Assembly: GCA_905181585.1 (NCBI GenBank)
Contig: CAJIYG010000002.1
Coordinates: 62,001-126,000 of the forward strand
Length of the DNA stretch: 64,000 nt
Reading direction: 5' to 3'
Origin: an uncultured Flavobacteriales bacterium
GTDB taxonomy: Bacteria; Bacteroidota; Bacteroidia; Flavobacteriales; BACL11
Below the pieces are notes generated by a model that saw nothing but the letters and a program-made list of their open reading frames with translations, was not told the DNA's origin and ran no database searches. The position numbers and the translations under genes are program-made. This document shows, in pieces, positions 1 through 9,251 of this stretch (its first letter is position 1; each line of letters begins with the position of its first letter).

Positions 1-19
1 GTAATGAATAAATTTCATC

Positions 20-517
20 ATGTTTAAGTCTTTAATTTATATAGTATTACCACTAATACTTTCGTTTCACGATTTTCATGTTACTCATACTACTTTACAC
101 TATAATAGCGATTTAGAAAATATGGAAATTACTATTAAAGTTGCTATTGATGACTTAGAAGCCTCTTTGTATAATAATGAATTAAGAATTGGTACATCAA
201 CTGAAAATATTCTTTCTGATGAAATAATAAAAAATTATTTTAATACTCATTTAAACATTTATGTAAATAATAAAATTATTAATTATAAATGGATTGGAAA
301 AGAAATATCAGAAAATTTACATGATATATATATATATTTTGAAATTAAAAATTTTAATAAAAACAAAAAATTAAAATCTTTAACAATAGAAAATACAATT
401 TTTATTGAAACAACAAATAATCAAACAAATATTGTATTGATTGAGTTGAATAATAATGACTATAACTTAACATTTACAAAAGATCTTAATAAGCAAAATA
501 TTAAGCTAAGTAAATAA
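20..517 (+). CDS. DUF6702-like envelope protein
   Basis: A 165-residue protein with a short hydrophobic N-terminus (about residues 4-16), probably a signal peptide. It is followed by a pattern I associate with the DUF6702 family of Bacteroidota: a HVTHTTLHYN strand, then MEITIKVAIDDLEASL around residues 36-51. The rest is Asn/Lys-rich and predicted beta/alpha. These proteins are exported and their function is unknown. The start at 20 is supported by the signal peptide beginning immediately after it. The gene stands alone, with OsmC following after 53 bp. The family call rests on pattern recall, not on a search. Confidence 0.65.
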   Translation: MFKSLIYIVLPLILSFHDFHVTHTTLHYNSDLENMEITIKVAIDDLEASLYNNELRIGTSTENILSDEIIKNYFNTHLNIYVNNKIINYKWIGKEISENLHDIYIYFEIKNFNKNKKLKSLTIENTIFIETTNNQTNIVLIELNNNDYNLTFTKDLNKQNIKLSK

Positions 518-570
518 GGTTGCACTATAGTAGTAATAACTGTTTAGTTATATTTGGTTAAATTTAAATT

Positions 571-978
571 ATGAACACATTTGAAATTAAATATCAAGGA
601 AATCTAAGAACATCTTCTACTCATTTAGATTCTGGTTCTAAAATAAGTACAGATGCTCCTAAAGACAATCATGGACTTGGAGAGGCTTTCTCACCAACAG
701 ATATGGTGTGTTCTGCTTTAGCAAGCTGTATCTTAACTATTATGGCAATTGCTGTAGAGAAAAATGGTGTAAATATTAAAGATACCTTTGCAGTTGTTAA
801 AAAAACAATGGGAAATAATCCTAGAAGAATTGCTAAAATTGAAATTGATTTAACTTTTCCAAATGAATATGATGCTAAAACTAAAACTATTTTAGAAAGA
901 GCTGCTTATAATTGTCCAGTACATCACACTTTATCAAAAAATGTAGAAAAAAATATTTCTTTTACTTATTTAAGTTAA
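571..978 (+). CDS. OsmC/Ohr-family protein
   Basis: A 135-residue cytoplasmic protein of the OsmC/Ohr superfamily, whose members are thiol peroxidases acting on organic hydroperoxides. The two conserved cysteines are visible: C53 in the central-helix motif VCSALASC, and C115 in NCPVHHTL. The FSPTDMVCSALASC segment is characteristic. Length matches the family (about 135-140). The physiological peroxide cannot be deduced. It has its own 5' leader and is not obviously in an operon. The OsmC family is highly likely; the OsmC versus YhfA/Ohr subfamily is not resolved. Confidence 0.85.
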   Translation: MNTFEIKYQGNLRTSSTHLDSGSKISTDAPKDNHGLGEAFSPTDMVCSALASCILTIMAIAVEKNGVNIKDTFAVVKKTMGNNPRRIAKIEIDLTFPNEYDAKTKTILERAAYNCPVHHTLSKNVEKNISFTYLS

Positions 979-1068
979 GCATATTTAAAGTGGACCTCTC
1001 AGCTCTTATTTCTAACTTTTTAAGTATATAATTAGTAATTTCACCAAAATATATTTGATAAAAAATCA

Positions 1069-2292
1069 ATGAAGAATATCGCTTCCTCTTTTACTTTGCC
1101 AAATGGGTCAGTTTTAAAAAACAGAATTGCAAAATCTGCAATGAGTGAAAACTTTGGAACGCGAAACCAGGCACCAAGCAAGGGTTTAATTAATGCGTAT
1201 AAGGTTTGGGCAAAAGGGAATCCAGGATTACTGATTACAGGAAATGTGATGGTAGATTCAATGGCGCTAGGTGAAGCGCGTAATGTAGTAGTTGAAGATT
1301 ACAAGGATTTTGAGTTGTTAAAAAAATGGGCTAGATCAGTTGAAGGAACTGGTGTGCATCTTTGGCCTCAAATAAACCACCCAGGTAGGCAGGCTTTTGC
1401 AGCAATTAATAGAGAAACAGTAGGGCCATCTGCGATATCGTTAAGCTTGGGTAGTGCCTCAAAGATGTTTAAAATACCAATAGCATTATCAGATGAAGCA
1501 ATTTGGGATATTATAAAACGCTTTGGAAATACCGCAAGAATCATGAAGGAAGCAGGCTTTACAGGCTGTCAAATTCATGGTGCCCACGGTTACTTAGTAA
1601 GTCAGTTTTTATCTCCTAATAGCAATATTCGAACTGATCAATGGGGTGGTTCTCTTTCTAATAGGGCGCGTTTTGTTTTAGAAGTTTATCGTGAAATTCG
1701 CCGTCAAGTTGGACCGGATTATCCCATAGCAATTAAGATTAATTCTGCAGATTTTCAGCGAGGTGGATTTACAGAAGAAGAATCTATGGAAGTGATTCGC
1801 TTTCTTGGTAATGAAGGAATCGATTTAATTGAAATATCTGGAGGAACTTATGAGAGACCAGCTATGATTCAGGGAGATCGCAAGAAAAGCACCATATCGC
1901 GTGAAGCGTATTTCCTAGATTATATTGAAAAAGCTCGAAAGTTGATTAAAACACCTTTGCTGCTTACCGGAGGGTTTCGTTCTGTTTCGGTAATGGAGAA
2001 AGCTTTGGAAGGTGGCAATTTAGACGTTGTTGGTTTGGCAAGACCATTTTGCTTATATCCTAATTTGGCTAATCAAATTTTTGACGGTTCTGTAGAACGA
2101 TTTGAAACTCCAATACCTCAAATTGGAATTAAGTTTTTAGACAAACTTGGTGGTGTAGAATTACCCTGGTATGAACTTCAAATTCAACGTATTGGAAAAG
2201 GGAAGTCTCCAAAAACTAACCTACTAGCAATTTTGGCTTTCTGGTTCAGTCTTAAGAGTTTGTTTTTTAAATCTTTTTGGAAGAATAAATAA
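1069..2292 (+). CDS. NADH:flavin oxidoreductase, old yellow enzyme family
   Basis: A 407-residue FMN-dependent ene-reductase-like protein (TIM barrel). The signature HGAHGYLVSQFLSP is followed by N-R-D-GG-S-NR-RF around residues 168-200, and the FMN phosphate-binding end is present (GGFRS and VGLARPF, about residues 302-326). It lacks the C-terminal 4Fe-4S and FAD/NAD domains of 2,4-dienoyl-CoA reductase, so it is a single-domain OYE homologue with a hydrophobic C-terminal tail. The substrate is unknown. Codon use differs from its neighbours: many CGT/CGC/CGA arginines and more G+C, whereas adjacent genes use mostly AGA. That suggests relatively recent acquisition (inference). Confidence 0.88.
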   Translation: MKNIASSFTLPNGSVLKNRIAKSAMSENFGTRNQAPSKGLINAYKVWAKGNPGLLITGNVMVDSMALGEARNVVVEDYKDFELLKKWARSVEGTGVHLWPQINHPGRQAFAAINRETVGPSAISLSLGSASKMFKIPIALSDEAIWDIIKRFGNTARIMKEAGFTGCQIHGAHGYLVSQFLSPNSNIRTDQWGGSLSNRARFVLEVYREIRRQVGPDYPIAIKINSADFQRGGFTEEESMEVIRFLGNEGIDLIEISGGTYERPAMIQGDRKKSTISREAYFLDYIEKARKLIKTPLLLTGGFRSVSVMEKALEGGNLDVVGLARPFCLYPNLANQIFDGSVERFETPIPQIGIKFLDKLGGVELPWYELQIQRIGKGKSPKTNLLAILAFWFSLKSLFFKSFWKNK

Positions 2293-2308
2293 TAAAACCC
2301 ACGAATGA

Positions 2309-2842
2309 ATGAAGAAACTACTACTTATATTACTTTACTTACCTATTATTGGGTTTGGGCAAACGTTTGGTTCTATTTCTTCATTTACTATTTCACCTGT
2401 AAATCCAAATAATACTGATACAGTTTATATTTATGCTGAACTTTTATTTTGTTGCTCTAACTGTTCTTTAGATATGAAATCGCATAGTGTTGTAGGAAAT
2501 AATATCGAAGCGTCAACACAACATTGTCTTGGTATGCTGAGTGTAATTTGTAATACTACTGACACATTCAAATTAAACCCTCTGGCTGTAGGAACTTATA
2601 CTTTTGATTTGACTTTGTCTTCAGGTTTTGGTAGCTCTCCTTGTACGGCTGGTATTTCACCTGATGATAATGATGTATTTACTTTTAATGTTGTTACTTC
2701 TGTTGGTATTGAAGAACATACTACAAATAAAGAACTTCTTAAAGTAACAGATCTTTTTGGAAGAGAAACAAAACAAACTAATCAACCCCTTTTCTACATC
2801 TATGAAGATGGAACGGTAGAGAAGAAGTTAATTGTTGAGTAA
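2309..2842 (+). CDS. Small secreted protein with short T9SS-like C-terminal tag
   Basis: A 177-residue exported protein of unknown function. It has a Sec signal peptide (MKKLLLILLYLPIIGFGQ) and a Cys-rich beta-type middle (CCSNC near residue 47, further Cys to about residue 110). The C-terminus carries the short tag: LFGRE, a spacer, then PLFYIYEDGTVEKKLIVE. The tag recurs in many genes of this window and aligns with the last strands of the T9SS type A domain, so secretion to the surface is inferred. It starts 16 bp after the OYE gene and could be co-transcribed with it. No domain of known function was recognised. Confidence 0.7.
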   Translation: MKKLLLILLYLPIIGFGQTFGSISSFTISPVNPNNTDTVYIYAELLFCCSNCSLDMKSHSVVGNNIEASTQHCLGMLSVICNTTDTFKLNPLAVGTYTFDLTLSSGFGSSPCTAGISPDDNDVFTFNVVTSVGIEEHTTNKELLKVTDLFGRETKQTNQPLFYIYEDGTVEKKLIVE

Positions 2843-2998
2843 ATACTCGTCCAGACTGCAACAATAAAAGTTAAGCCCTTATAATTCATTGGTTATGATA
2901 ATTTTCATTTCCTTAGTAAGGTTTTTTTGTTGAAGAATTTTAGATCATTTTATTATTCTATTTAACTATATTTATGCATAAATTAAAATCAAAAAAAT

Positions 2999-3925
2999 AT
3001 GGAAAGTTTACTTATTTATTTCTGGATATTTCCAGCTTTACTTTTATTATCCGGAGTCTTTTTTATTATCAACCAGCAGACAGCTGGAGTTATTGAGAGG
3101 TTCGGAAAATTTCATAGTATACGTCAGTCTGGACTACAACTAAAAATCCCAATAATTGATAGATTAGCCGGAAAACTAAGTTTAAAAATACAGCAACTAG
3201 ATGTTATAATAGAAACAAAAACAAAAGATGATGTTTTTGTAAAACTTAAAGTTTCTGTTCAGTACAAAGTGATAAAAGAAAAAGTTTATGATGCATTTTA
3301 TAAGCTAGATTTTCCACACGAACAAATAACAAGTTACGTCTTTGACGTTGTAAGAGCTGAGGTTCCTAAAATGATTCTTGATGACGTTTTTTTGAAAAAA
3401 GACGATATTGCTATAGCCGTAAAATCAGAGCTTAATGTGGCAATGATGGAGTATGGCTATGATATAATCAAAACACTAGTTACAGATATTGACCCTGATG
3501 CGCAGGTAAAAGAAGCGATGAATAGGATAAATGCTTCTGAAAGAGAAAAGGTTGCAGCGCAGTTTGAGGGTGATGCGGCTAGAATTCTTATTGTAGAAAA
3601 AGCAAAGGCAGAGGCAGAAAGCAAAAGGCTACAAGGTCAGGGTATTGCTGATCAAAGAAGAGAAATAGCTAGAGGTTTAGAAGAGTCTGTATCGGTTTTA
3701 AACAAAGTAGATATTAACTCTCAAGAAGCGTCAGCTTTGATTGTTGTTACACAACACTATGATACACTACAGTCAATTGGGCAAGAAACAAACTCTAATT
3801 TAATCTTATTGCCTAACTCGCCTCAAGCAGGTAGTGAGATGTTAAACAATATGGTAGCTAGCTTCACGGCTAGCAATCAGATTGGTGAAGAAATGAAAAA
3901 AGCAGCAGCAAAAAAGAAAAAATAA
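2999..3925 (+). CDS. SPFH/Band 7 (stomatin-like) membrane protein
   Basis: A 308-residue protein with one N-terminal membrane segment (about residues 4-24). An SPFH domain follows (FIINQQTAGVIERFGKF through about residue 200), then a charged Ala/Glu/Lys-rich coiled coil (about 175-225). Its architecture matches slipin/QmcA-type scaffolds that organise membrane microdomains or modulate FtsH-type proteases. No NfeD-type partner gene is adjacent, so the specific role is open. The Lys-rich C-terminal tail is typical. A 156-bp AT-rich leader precedes it, in which I see only weak hairpins. Confidence 0.85.
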   Translation: MESLLIYFWIFPALLLLSGVFFIINQQTAGVIERFGKFHSIRQSGLQLKIPIIDRLAGKLSLKIQQLDVIIETKTKDDVFVKLKVSVQYKVIKEKVYDAFYKLDFPHEQITSYVFDVVRAEVPKMILDDVFLKKDDIAIAVKSELNVAMMEYGYDIIKTLVTDIDPDAQVKEAMNRINASEREKVAAQFEGDAARILIVEKAKAEAESKRLQGQGIADQRREIARGLEESVSVLNKVDINSQEASALIVVTQHYDTLQSIGQETNSNLILLPNSPQAGSEMLNNMVASFTASNQIGEEMKKAAAKKKK

Positions 3926-3988
3926 TATCACAATTAGGTTAAGTCCCGTCTAAATCGCAAAAATAAATGTTAAGACTTGTTATTATAT

Positions 3989-4342
3989 TCAACCAAACAA
4001 ATAAATAACAGATGCAACTACCATTAAGAGGATAAAAGTAATTAATGATAAAACAAAACCACTAATAGCCAATCCTTTTAGCTTTTTATTAAAGCCAATC
4101 GCTCCCAATGTCATTCCTAATATTGAAAATATAACTACAGATAACAAATTTGGTATTAGAATAAGACTAAGCAAGGCACAACTTAAAGATGATATTCCCT
4201 AGAAATTATTACTTCTATCATAGTTTGGTAATTTAGAATTAATACTTTTCACAATTTTAGCTTGCTGAGTTTCAGTAATAGGAAATGAAGCAAATCCAAT
4301 TAATGGCATTAAAAGTAATGTTGTAATGATTATTAATCTCAT
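3989..4342 (-). pseudogene. Small exported membrane protein interrupted by an in-frame TAG
   Basis: Read on the minus strand from ATG 4342-4340, one frame runs to the stop at 3989 and is broken only by TAG at 4201-4199 (codon 48). Before the stop there is a signal peptide and FASFPITETQQ; after it come two hydrophobic segments with a GFNKKLKGLAISGFVLS motif like small DUF4190-type membrane proteins. The intact product would be about 117 residues. Its N-terminus resembles the tandem genes at 11990 and 12357 (FASFPI followed by a short polar linker and TM). TAG is an ordinary stop elsewhere in this window, so recoding is unlikely. A nonsense mutation or base-call error is more probable. Confidence 0.6.
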
Positions 4343-4395
4343 ATCGTAAATGTACTAAAGATTCTTTTTTATTTTATGACTAGCATAGCTTTGTT

Positions 4396-4403
4396 TAGAT
4401 TTG
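4396..4403 (+). promoter_or_regulatory. Bacteroidota-type -7 element upstream of the esterase at 4425
   Basis: TAGATTTG matches the flavobacterial -7 consensus TAnnTTTG and lies 22 bp before the ATG at 4425. No convincing -33 TTG was found at the usual distance, so this is a motif-level call. Confidence 0.4.
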
Positions 4404-4424
4404 TAATTTTATAATATTAAATTA

Positions 4425-5471
4425 ATGAAAAAGATATTACTCATATTATTTTGCTTTCCTATAATTGGTTTTGGCCAACAAACATTAAATATAGGACATA
4501 CAAGTATTAACTTTTATGATAATTCAAGAAATAGGAATATTAATACTGAAATTTACTATCCTGCAAATATTAATGGAGATGATGTAGCTATTTCAATAGG
4601 TAACTTTCCAGTAATAGTTTTTGGACATGGTTTTTTAATAGGTTGGGAAGCATATGAAAACTTTTGGATATCTTTAGTTTCAGAAGGGTATATATTGTGT
4701 TTTCCAACAACTGAGATGGGAATTACCCCAAATCATCAGTTTTTTGCAGATGATTTAAGATTTATTGCTTCTCAAGTGCAAATAGAATCTCAGATTAGTT
4801 CTTCTATTTTTTATAATTCTGTATTACCTGAAACTGCCGTTATGGGTCATTCTATGGGCGGAGGTGCAAGTTTTCTGGCTGCAGAAAATAATCCAAATAT
4901 TAATACATTAATTAATTTTGCTGCCGCTGAAACTAATCCTTCAGCAATATTAGCTGCAACTAATATTACTATTCCTTCACTTATATTTTCTGCTGAGGAT
5001 GACTGTGTTTCCCCACCAATAAGTAATCAAAATATTATGTTTGATAGTTTAAGCTCAACATGTAAAACACAAATTAATATTACAAATGGCGGGCACTGCT
5101 ATTTCGCTAATGAAAATTTTCTATGTGATTTCGGAGAATCATCATGTAATACAAGTTTAAATATTACAAGAAGCGAGCAACAAAACATAACAAATGATTT
5201 TTTAAAAATTTGGCTCAATTTTTATCTTAAATCAGATCAAAATTCTTTGTCAGTTTTTAATGACTCTCTACAAGCTTCTAATAAAATCACTTATACTCAA
5301 TTTTGTAATAGTAGTTCTTTAGTATTGGAACAACCAATTAATAAAGCAGTTCTTAAAGTTATAGATTTGTTAGGAAGAGAAACTAAAGAGTTAACAAACC
5401 AACCTCTCTTTTATATTTATGATGATGGAACATTTGAGAAAAAGATAATTTTAGAAGGTGACATTTTTTAA
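4425..5471 (+). CDS. Secreted alpha/beta hydrolase with short C-terminal tag
   Basis: A 348-residue exported esterase/lipase-like enzyme. After the signal peptide (MKKILLILFCFPIIGFGQ) the oxyanion strand FPVIVFGHGF is seen, then the nucleophile elbow GHSMGGG with Ser143. Candidates for the acid (AEDDCVSP) and His (NGGHCYF) follow, an arrangement like dienelactone-hydrolase, PAF-acetylhydrolase or cutinase-type enzymes. The C-terminus carries the short tag (LLGRE, then PLFYIYDDGTFEKKIILE) plus five extra residues, GDIF-type, not seen in the other copies. The natural ester substrate cannot be inferred. The gene at 5478 follows after 6 bp, suggesting an operon. Confidence 0.8.
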   Translation: MKKILLILFCFPIIGFGQQTLNIGHTSINFYDNSRNRNINTEIYYPANINGDDVAISIGNFPVIVFGHGFLIGWEAYENFWISLVSEGYILCFPTTEMGITPNHQFFADDLRFIASQVQIESQISSSIFYNSVLPETAVMGHSMGGGASFLAAENNPNINTLINFAAAETNPSAILAATNITIPSLIFSAEDDCVSPPISNQNIMFDSLSSTCKTQINITNGGHCYFANENFLCDFGESSCNTSLNITRSEQQNITNDFLKIWLNFYLKSDQNSLSVFNDSLQASNKITYTQFCNSSSLVLEQPINKAVLKVIDLLGRETKELTNQPLFYIYDDGTFEKKIILEGDIF

Positions 5472-5477
5472 TTTTTT

Positions 5478-6308
5478 ATGAAATTTAAAATTTTATTTTT
5501 ATTTTTATTATTAACTCAATTAATTTATGGGCAAACAAATAATTATAAATTTATTGGAACAATTATTTCAGAAAATTTTCCCCCAATTAGTTTTAAACTT
5601 GAATTGAATGAGAAAGATGGTTTAGTTAATGGATATTCAATAACAAATATTAATTCAAAAGATCAAACAAAAAGTAAAGTACAGGGGATTTATTTGAAAA
5701 AATCTAAAATATTTCAAATCAATGAAACACAAATGATTTCTACATCTTCGGAATCTCCAATAAATAGTTTTTGTTATTTAAATATGACATTAGAATTAAA
5801 GAAAAAACTTAATAAAAAGCTTTTAACAGGAACTTTTATTGGAAATTTTTTAGATAGTTCGTCTTGTGCAAAAGGAAAAATAATAATGATGGAAGAGGAG
5901 GTTTTAAATAAAAAAATTCAAAAAATTAAAGAAAAAAATATACCTAAATTTGATACAAATAAAACTGTATTACCCAAAAGATTAACAGATGAAAATAATT
6001 TTGAAATCAAATGGGAATCAAAATTTCTGAATTTATATGTTTGGGATGGCAGTAATGAAGATGGTGATGAAATTAATCTTTTAATAAACAACGAAATTAT
6101 TTTATCAAATTATTTAACTAAAAATAAGCCAAAAAAAATTAAATATAAGTTAAGAAAAGGAAAAAATATTTTAAAAATTAAAGCTACTAGCGTTGGAACC
6201 TTTCCTCCAAATACTGCTAGATTTGAACTTATTGATAATAAAATTAAATATCCAATAATAACTGAATTAAAGTTAAATAAAACCGCTGAAATAATAATTT
6301 TAAAATAG
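5478..6308 (+). CDS. Exported protein of unknown function
   Basis: A 276-residue Lys/Asn-rich protein with a signal peptide (MKFKILFLFLLLTQLIYGQ). The N-terminal half looks like a beta-barrel or lipocalin-like fold with Cys pairs (FCYLNM, SSSCAKG). From about residue 180 there is a beta-sandwich pattern (LNLYVWDGSNEDGDEI, then LRKGKNILKIKA and GTFPPNTA). I have seen this pattern at the C-termini of other Bacteroidota exported proteins and cannot name it. No C-terminal T9SS tag is visible. It lies 6 bp after the tagged hydrolase, probably in the same transcript. Confidence 0.6.
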   Translation: MKFKILFLFLLLTQLIYGQTNNYKFIGTIISENFPPISFKLELNEKDGLVNGYSITNINSKDQTKSKVQGIYLKKSKIFQINETQMISTSSESPINSFCYLNMTLELKKKLNKKLLTGTFIGNFLDSSSCAKGKIIMMEEEVLNKKIQKIKEKNIPKFDTNKTVLPKRLTDENNFEIKWESKFLNLYVWDGSNEDGDEINLLINNEIILSNYLTKNKPKKIKYKLRKGKNILKIKATSVGTFPPNTARFELIDNKIKYPIITELKLNKTAEIIILK

Positions 6309-6355
6309 ATTTATAATGAAGATTTTTCTTATTTCATTATTGCTGAATAATTTTT

Positions 6356-6363
6356 TAAATTTG
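6356..6363 (+). promoter_or_regulatory. -7 promoter element before the DUF6340-type lipoprotein
   Basis: TAAATTTG, an exact TAnnTTTG match, lies 36 bp upstream of the ATG at 6399 in an otherwise featureless AT-rich spacer. Confidence 0.4.
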
Positions 6364-6398
6364 ATATCAATAATTAAAATATATTAAACTTATATCCT

Positions 6399-7433
6399 AT
6401 GAAGATTCATTATTTTATTTTTTTTGCTTTTCTTATTTCATCATGTACAACATCATCAGTTTTAGTTTCTGTTCAAAGGCCTGCAGATATTACATTGTCA
6501 CAAGAAATTAAAAGTGTAGTTGTTGCAAATAGAACAACACCAAAAAAAAATAATTTAGCCGAAAACATTATTGAAGGTGTGTTAACTGGTGAAGGAATAG
6601 GTTTAGATAAAAAAGGATCTAAGTATTGTATTAATGGTCTGGTTGAATTGTTAGATGAATCTGAAAGGTTTCAGGTAAATAATATGGGAGATTTAGAACT
6701 CAAAGGTACTGGGACTTCATCTTTTTCTTATCCTTTAAAGTGGAAGAAAGTTAAAAATATTTGTAATTCATATGATGCAGATGCACTTTTAGTTTTAGAA
6801 ACTTTTGATTCTGATTCTAGAGTTTTTTTTGGAAAGCCAATTAAAAGAGTTTTTAAAAGAAAAGGCAAAAAGGTAGTTGAGATGCGATATCAAGCTATTT
6901 TAGAAATGAAAATTGAATCTGGATGGAGAATTTATGATAATAAAAATCAAAAGATTATTGATGAGAATAGATTCACAGAAATTAAAGAGTTTAGAGCTTT
7001 TGGTAATAGTAATAACGATGCAAAAAGAAAATTACCTTATTTAAGTAAAGCTCTTATCCAATCTGGAGATTTTGCTGGTAAAGAATTTGGGAAAAGAATT
7101 TCTCCAATCTGGATTAAGGTTAGAAGAGTTTTTTATATTGGAAAGGACGATCAGTTAAAAACAGCAGGTAAATTTGTAAAAAGAAATAACTTTGAGGATG
7201 CAACTAATATTTGGAAACAACTTATTGATTCTAATGATAAAGATTTGGCATCAAAAGCATCATATAATATGGCATTAGCTTCAGAAATTAAAGGATTTCT
7301 TCAAACAGCTATTGATTGGGCCAAAAAATCACAATCTTTCGGAAATAAACTAGCATCTTCATATATAACTACACTTAAAAAAAGAATTTCTGATCAGAAA
7401 AAATTAAATAATCAATTAATTAAAAATCCTTAA
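6399..7433 (+). CDS. DUF6340-like lipoprotein with TPR-like C-terminus
   Basis: A 344-residue lipoprotein with signal peptide and lipobox FLISSC (Cys16). The body carries the pattern of the DUF6340 family: VQRPADITLSQEIKSVVVAN near the N-terminus and a strand with LLVLETFDSD near residue 135. A helical C-terminus follows (about residues 245-335) with TPR-like spacing (DATNIWKQLI, KASYNMALASEI). Probably attached to the outer membrane, role unknown. The family name is from pattern recall. A 133-bp spacer separates it from the carboxylase gene, so it is likely monocistronic. Confidence 0.65.
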   Translation: MKIHYFIFFAFLISSCTTSSVLVSVQRPADITLSQEIKSVVVANRTTPKKNNLAENIIEGVLTGEGIGLDKKGSKYCINGLVELLDESERFQVNNMGDLELKGTGTSSFSYPLKWKKVKNICNSYDADALLVLETFDSDSRVFFGKPIKRVFKRKGKKVVEMRYQAILEMKIESGWRIYDNKNQKIIDENRFTEIKEFRAFGNSNNDAKRKLPYLSKALIQSGDFAGKEFGKRISPIWIKVRRVFYIGKDDQLKTAGKFVKRNNFEDATNIWKQLIDSNDKDLASKASYNMALASEIKGFLQTAIDWAKKSQSFGNKLASSYITTLKKRISDQKKLNNQLIKNP

Positions 7434-7566
7434 AAAAGTAATTTTTTTTTAAATATAATTACTTAAATATTTAAGATTAAATACAGTTATTAACTTACCT
7501 ACATTTAAGAGATAATGTTTAATTTTGATGAAATGTTTTTAAAATAAGCACTGAAAAAAAAACCTT

Positions 7567-9195
7567 ATGGATATTAACTTTAATAAAAACGAAGACTTTA
7601 ATAAACTTCTGATTTCTAACCTTCGTAAACGTTTTACTAAAGTGAAATTAGGTGGAGGAAAGAAACGTCTTGATAAGCATCGTAGCAAGGGAAAAATGAC
7701 AGCTAGAGAGAGAGTTGATTATTTATTGGATGATAAAACAAAGTCTATTGAGATTGGTGCTTTTGCTGGTGAGGATATGTATAAAGAACATGGTGGTTGT
7801 CCCTCTGGAGGTGTTGTTGTTAAAATCGGTTATATTGAAGGGAGACAATGTATTGTTGTTGCTAATGATGCAACAGTTAAGGCTGGGGCTTGGTTTCCTA
7901 TTACTGGAAAAAAGAATCTTAGAGCTCAAGAAATTTCAATTGAAAATAAAATTCCAATAATTTATTTAGTTGACTCTGCAGGGGTGTATTTGCCAATGCA
8001 AGATGAAATTTTTGCTGACAAAGAACATTTTGGTCGTATTTTTAGAAACAACGCCATTATGAGTAGTATGGGTATTACACAAATTTCTGCAATAATGGGT
8101 AGTTGTGTTGCTGGGGGTGCTTATCTTCCAATTATGAGTGATGAGTCTATTATTGTTGATAAGACTGCTAGTATTTTCTTAGCTGGTAGTTACCTAGTAA
8201 AAGCAGCAATAGGAGAAAATATAGATAATGAAACATTAGGAGGTGCAACAACACATTGTGAAATTTCTGGCGTTACGGATTATAAAGCAAGTGATGATAA
8301 AGATGCTTTAGAAAAAATAAGACGAATAGTTAATAAAATTGGGGATTTAGACAAAGCAGGTTTTAATCAAGTTAAAAGTGAAGACCCAAAAGAAAATGAA
8401 GAAGACATTTTTGGAATTTTACCCAAAGAAAGAAATACTCCATATGATATGCTGGAGATTATAAAACGTTTGGTAGATAAATCAGAGTTTGATCAATTTA
8501 AAGAAGGTTATGGACAAACTATTTTAACTGGTTACGCAAGAATTGATGGGTGGGCAGTTGGTATTGTTGCAAATCAAAGAAAATTAGTTAAAACAAAAAA
8601 AGGAGAGATGCAATTTGGTGGAGTTATCTATAATGACTCTGCAGATAAAGCAACTCGTTTTATTGCTAACTGTAATCAAAAAAAAATACCTTTAGTCTTC
8701 TTACAGGATGTCACTGGTTTTATGGTTGGAAGTAAGTCTGAGCATGCTGGAATAATCAAAGATGGTGCTAAAATGGTAAATGCTGTAAGTAATTCTGTTG
8801 TCCCTAAGTTTACAGTTATTATTGGCAATTCTTACGGAGCAGGAAATTATGCTATGTGCGGTAAAGCATATGATCCAAGATTAATTGTTGCATGGCCTAG
8901 TGCAGAATTAGCAGTTATGAGTGGAAATTCTGCCGCTAAAGTTCTATTACAAATAGAAACAGCATCATTAAAAAAACGTGGAGAGGAAATTACTAAAGAA
9001 AAAGAAGCAGAATTATTCAATCAAATAAAATCACGTTACGATCAGCAAATTTCTCCCTATTACGCAGCAGCAAGAATTTGGACAGATGCTGTTATTAATC
9101 CTTTAGATACTAGAACATGGATTTCTATGGGTATTGAAGCAGCAAATAACGCCCCAATTGTGAAAAAATTTAACATGGGTATTTTACAGGTTTAA
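7567..9195 (+). CDS. Acyl-CoA carboxylase beta subunit, methylcrotonyl-CoA carboxylase type
   Basis: A 542-residue carboxyltransferase subunit. The crotonase-like N- and C-halves are clear: DSAGVYLPMQDEIFADKEHFGRIF and MGSCVAGGAYLPIMSDE in the first; LVFLQDVTGFMVG and GNSYGAGNYAMCG in the second. Length and the FADKEHFGRIF segment fit methylcrotonyl-CoA carboxylase beta better than propionyl-CoA carboxylase beta (about 510-520). In leucine breakdown it transfers carboxyl from biotin to 3-methylcrotonyl-CoA. The next gene (IVD-like dehydrogenase) and the convergent HMG-CoA lyase support that assignment. The biotinylated alpha subunit is not in this window. Confidence 0.85.
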   Translation: MDINFNKNEDFNKLLISNLRKRFTKVKLGGGKKRLDKHRSKGKMTARERVDYLLDDKTKSIEIGAFAGEDMYKEHGGCPSGGVVVKIGYIEGRQCIVVANDATVKAGAWFPITGKKNLRAQEISIENKIPIIYLVDSAGVYLPMQDEIFADKEHFGRIFRNNAIMSSMGITQISAIMGSCVAGGAYLPIMSDESIIVDKTASIFLAGSYLVKAAIGENIDNETLGGATTHCEISGVTDYKASDDKDALEKIRRIVNKIGDLDKAGFNQVKSEDPKENEEDIFGILPKERNTPYDMLEIIKRLVDKSEFDQFKEGYGQTILTGYARIDGWAVGIVANQRKLVKTKKGEMQFGGVIYNDSADKATRFIANCNQKKIPLVFLQDVTGFMVGSKSEHAGIIKDGAKMVNAVSNSVVPKFTVIIGNSYGAGNYAMCGKAYDPRLIVAWPSAELAVMSGNSAAKVLLQIETASLKKRGEEITKEKEAELFNQIKSRYDQQISPYYAAARIWTDAVINPLDTRTWISMGIEAANNAPIVKKFNMGILQV

Positions 9196-9251
9196 GTATT
9201 AGTACAAGACATATATTTATATAATATTATCAAATTATTTTTTAAAAAAGA

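Noticed and set aside
1069..2292. 2,4-dienoyl-CoA reductase as the function of the OYE homologue
   Set aside because: The C-terminal 4Fe-4S cysteines and FAD/NAD domain of that enzyme are missing (407 residues against about 670).
2890..2930. Terminator hairpin after the tagged protein at 2309
   Set aside because: The only stem before the T run is CCTTA/TAAGG with a one-base loop, too short to support.
4199..4201. Recoding of TAG as a sense codon
   Set aside because: TAG ends other clearly bounded genes in the window (for example at 12319 and 16587), so it is a normal stop.
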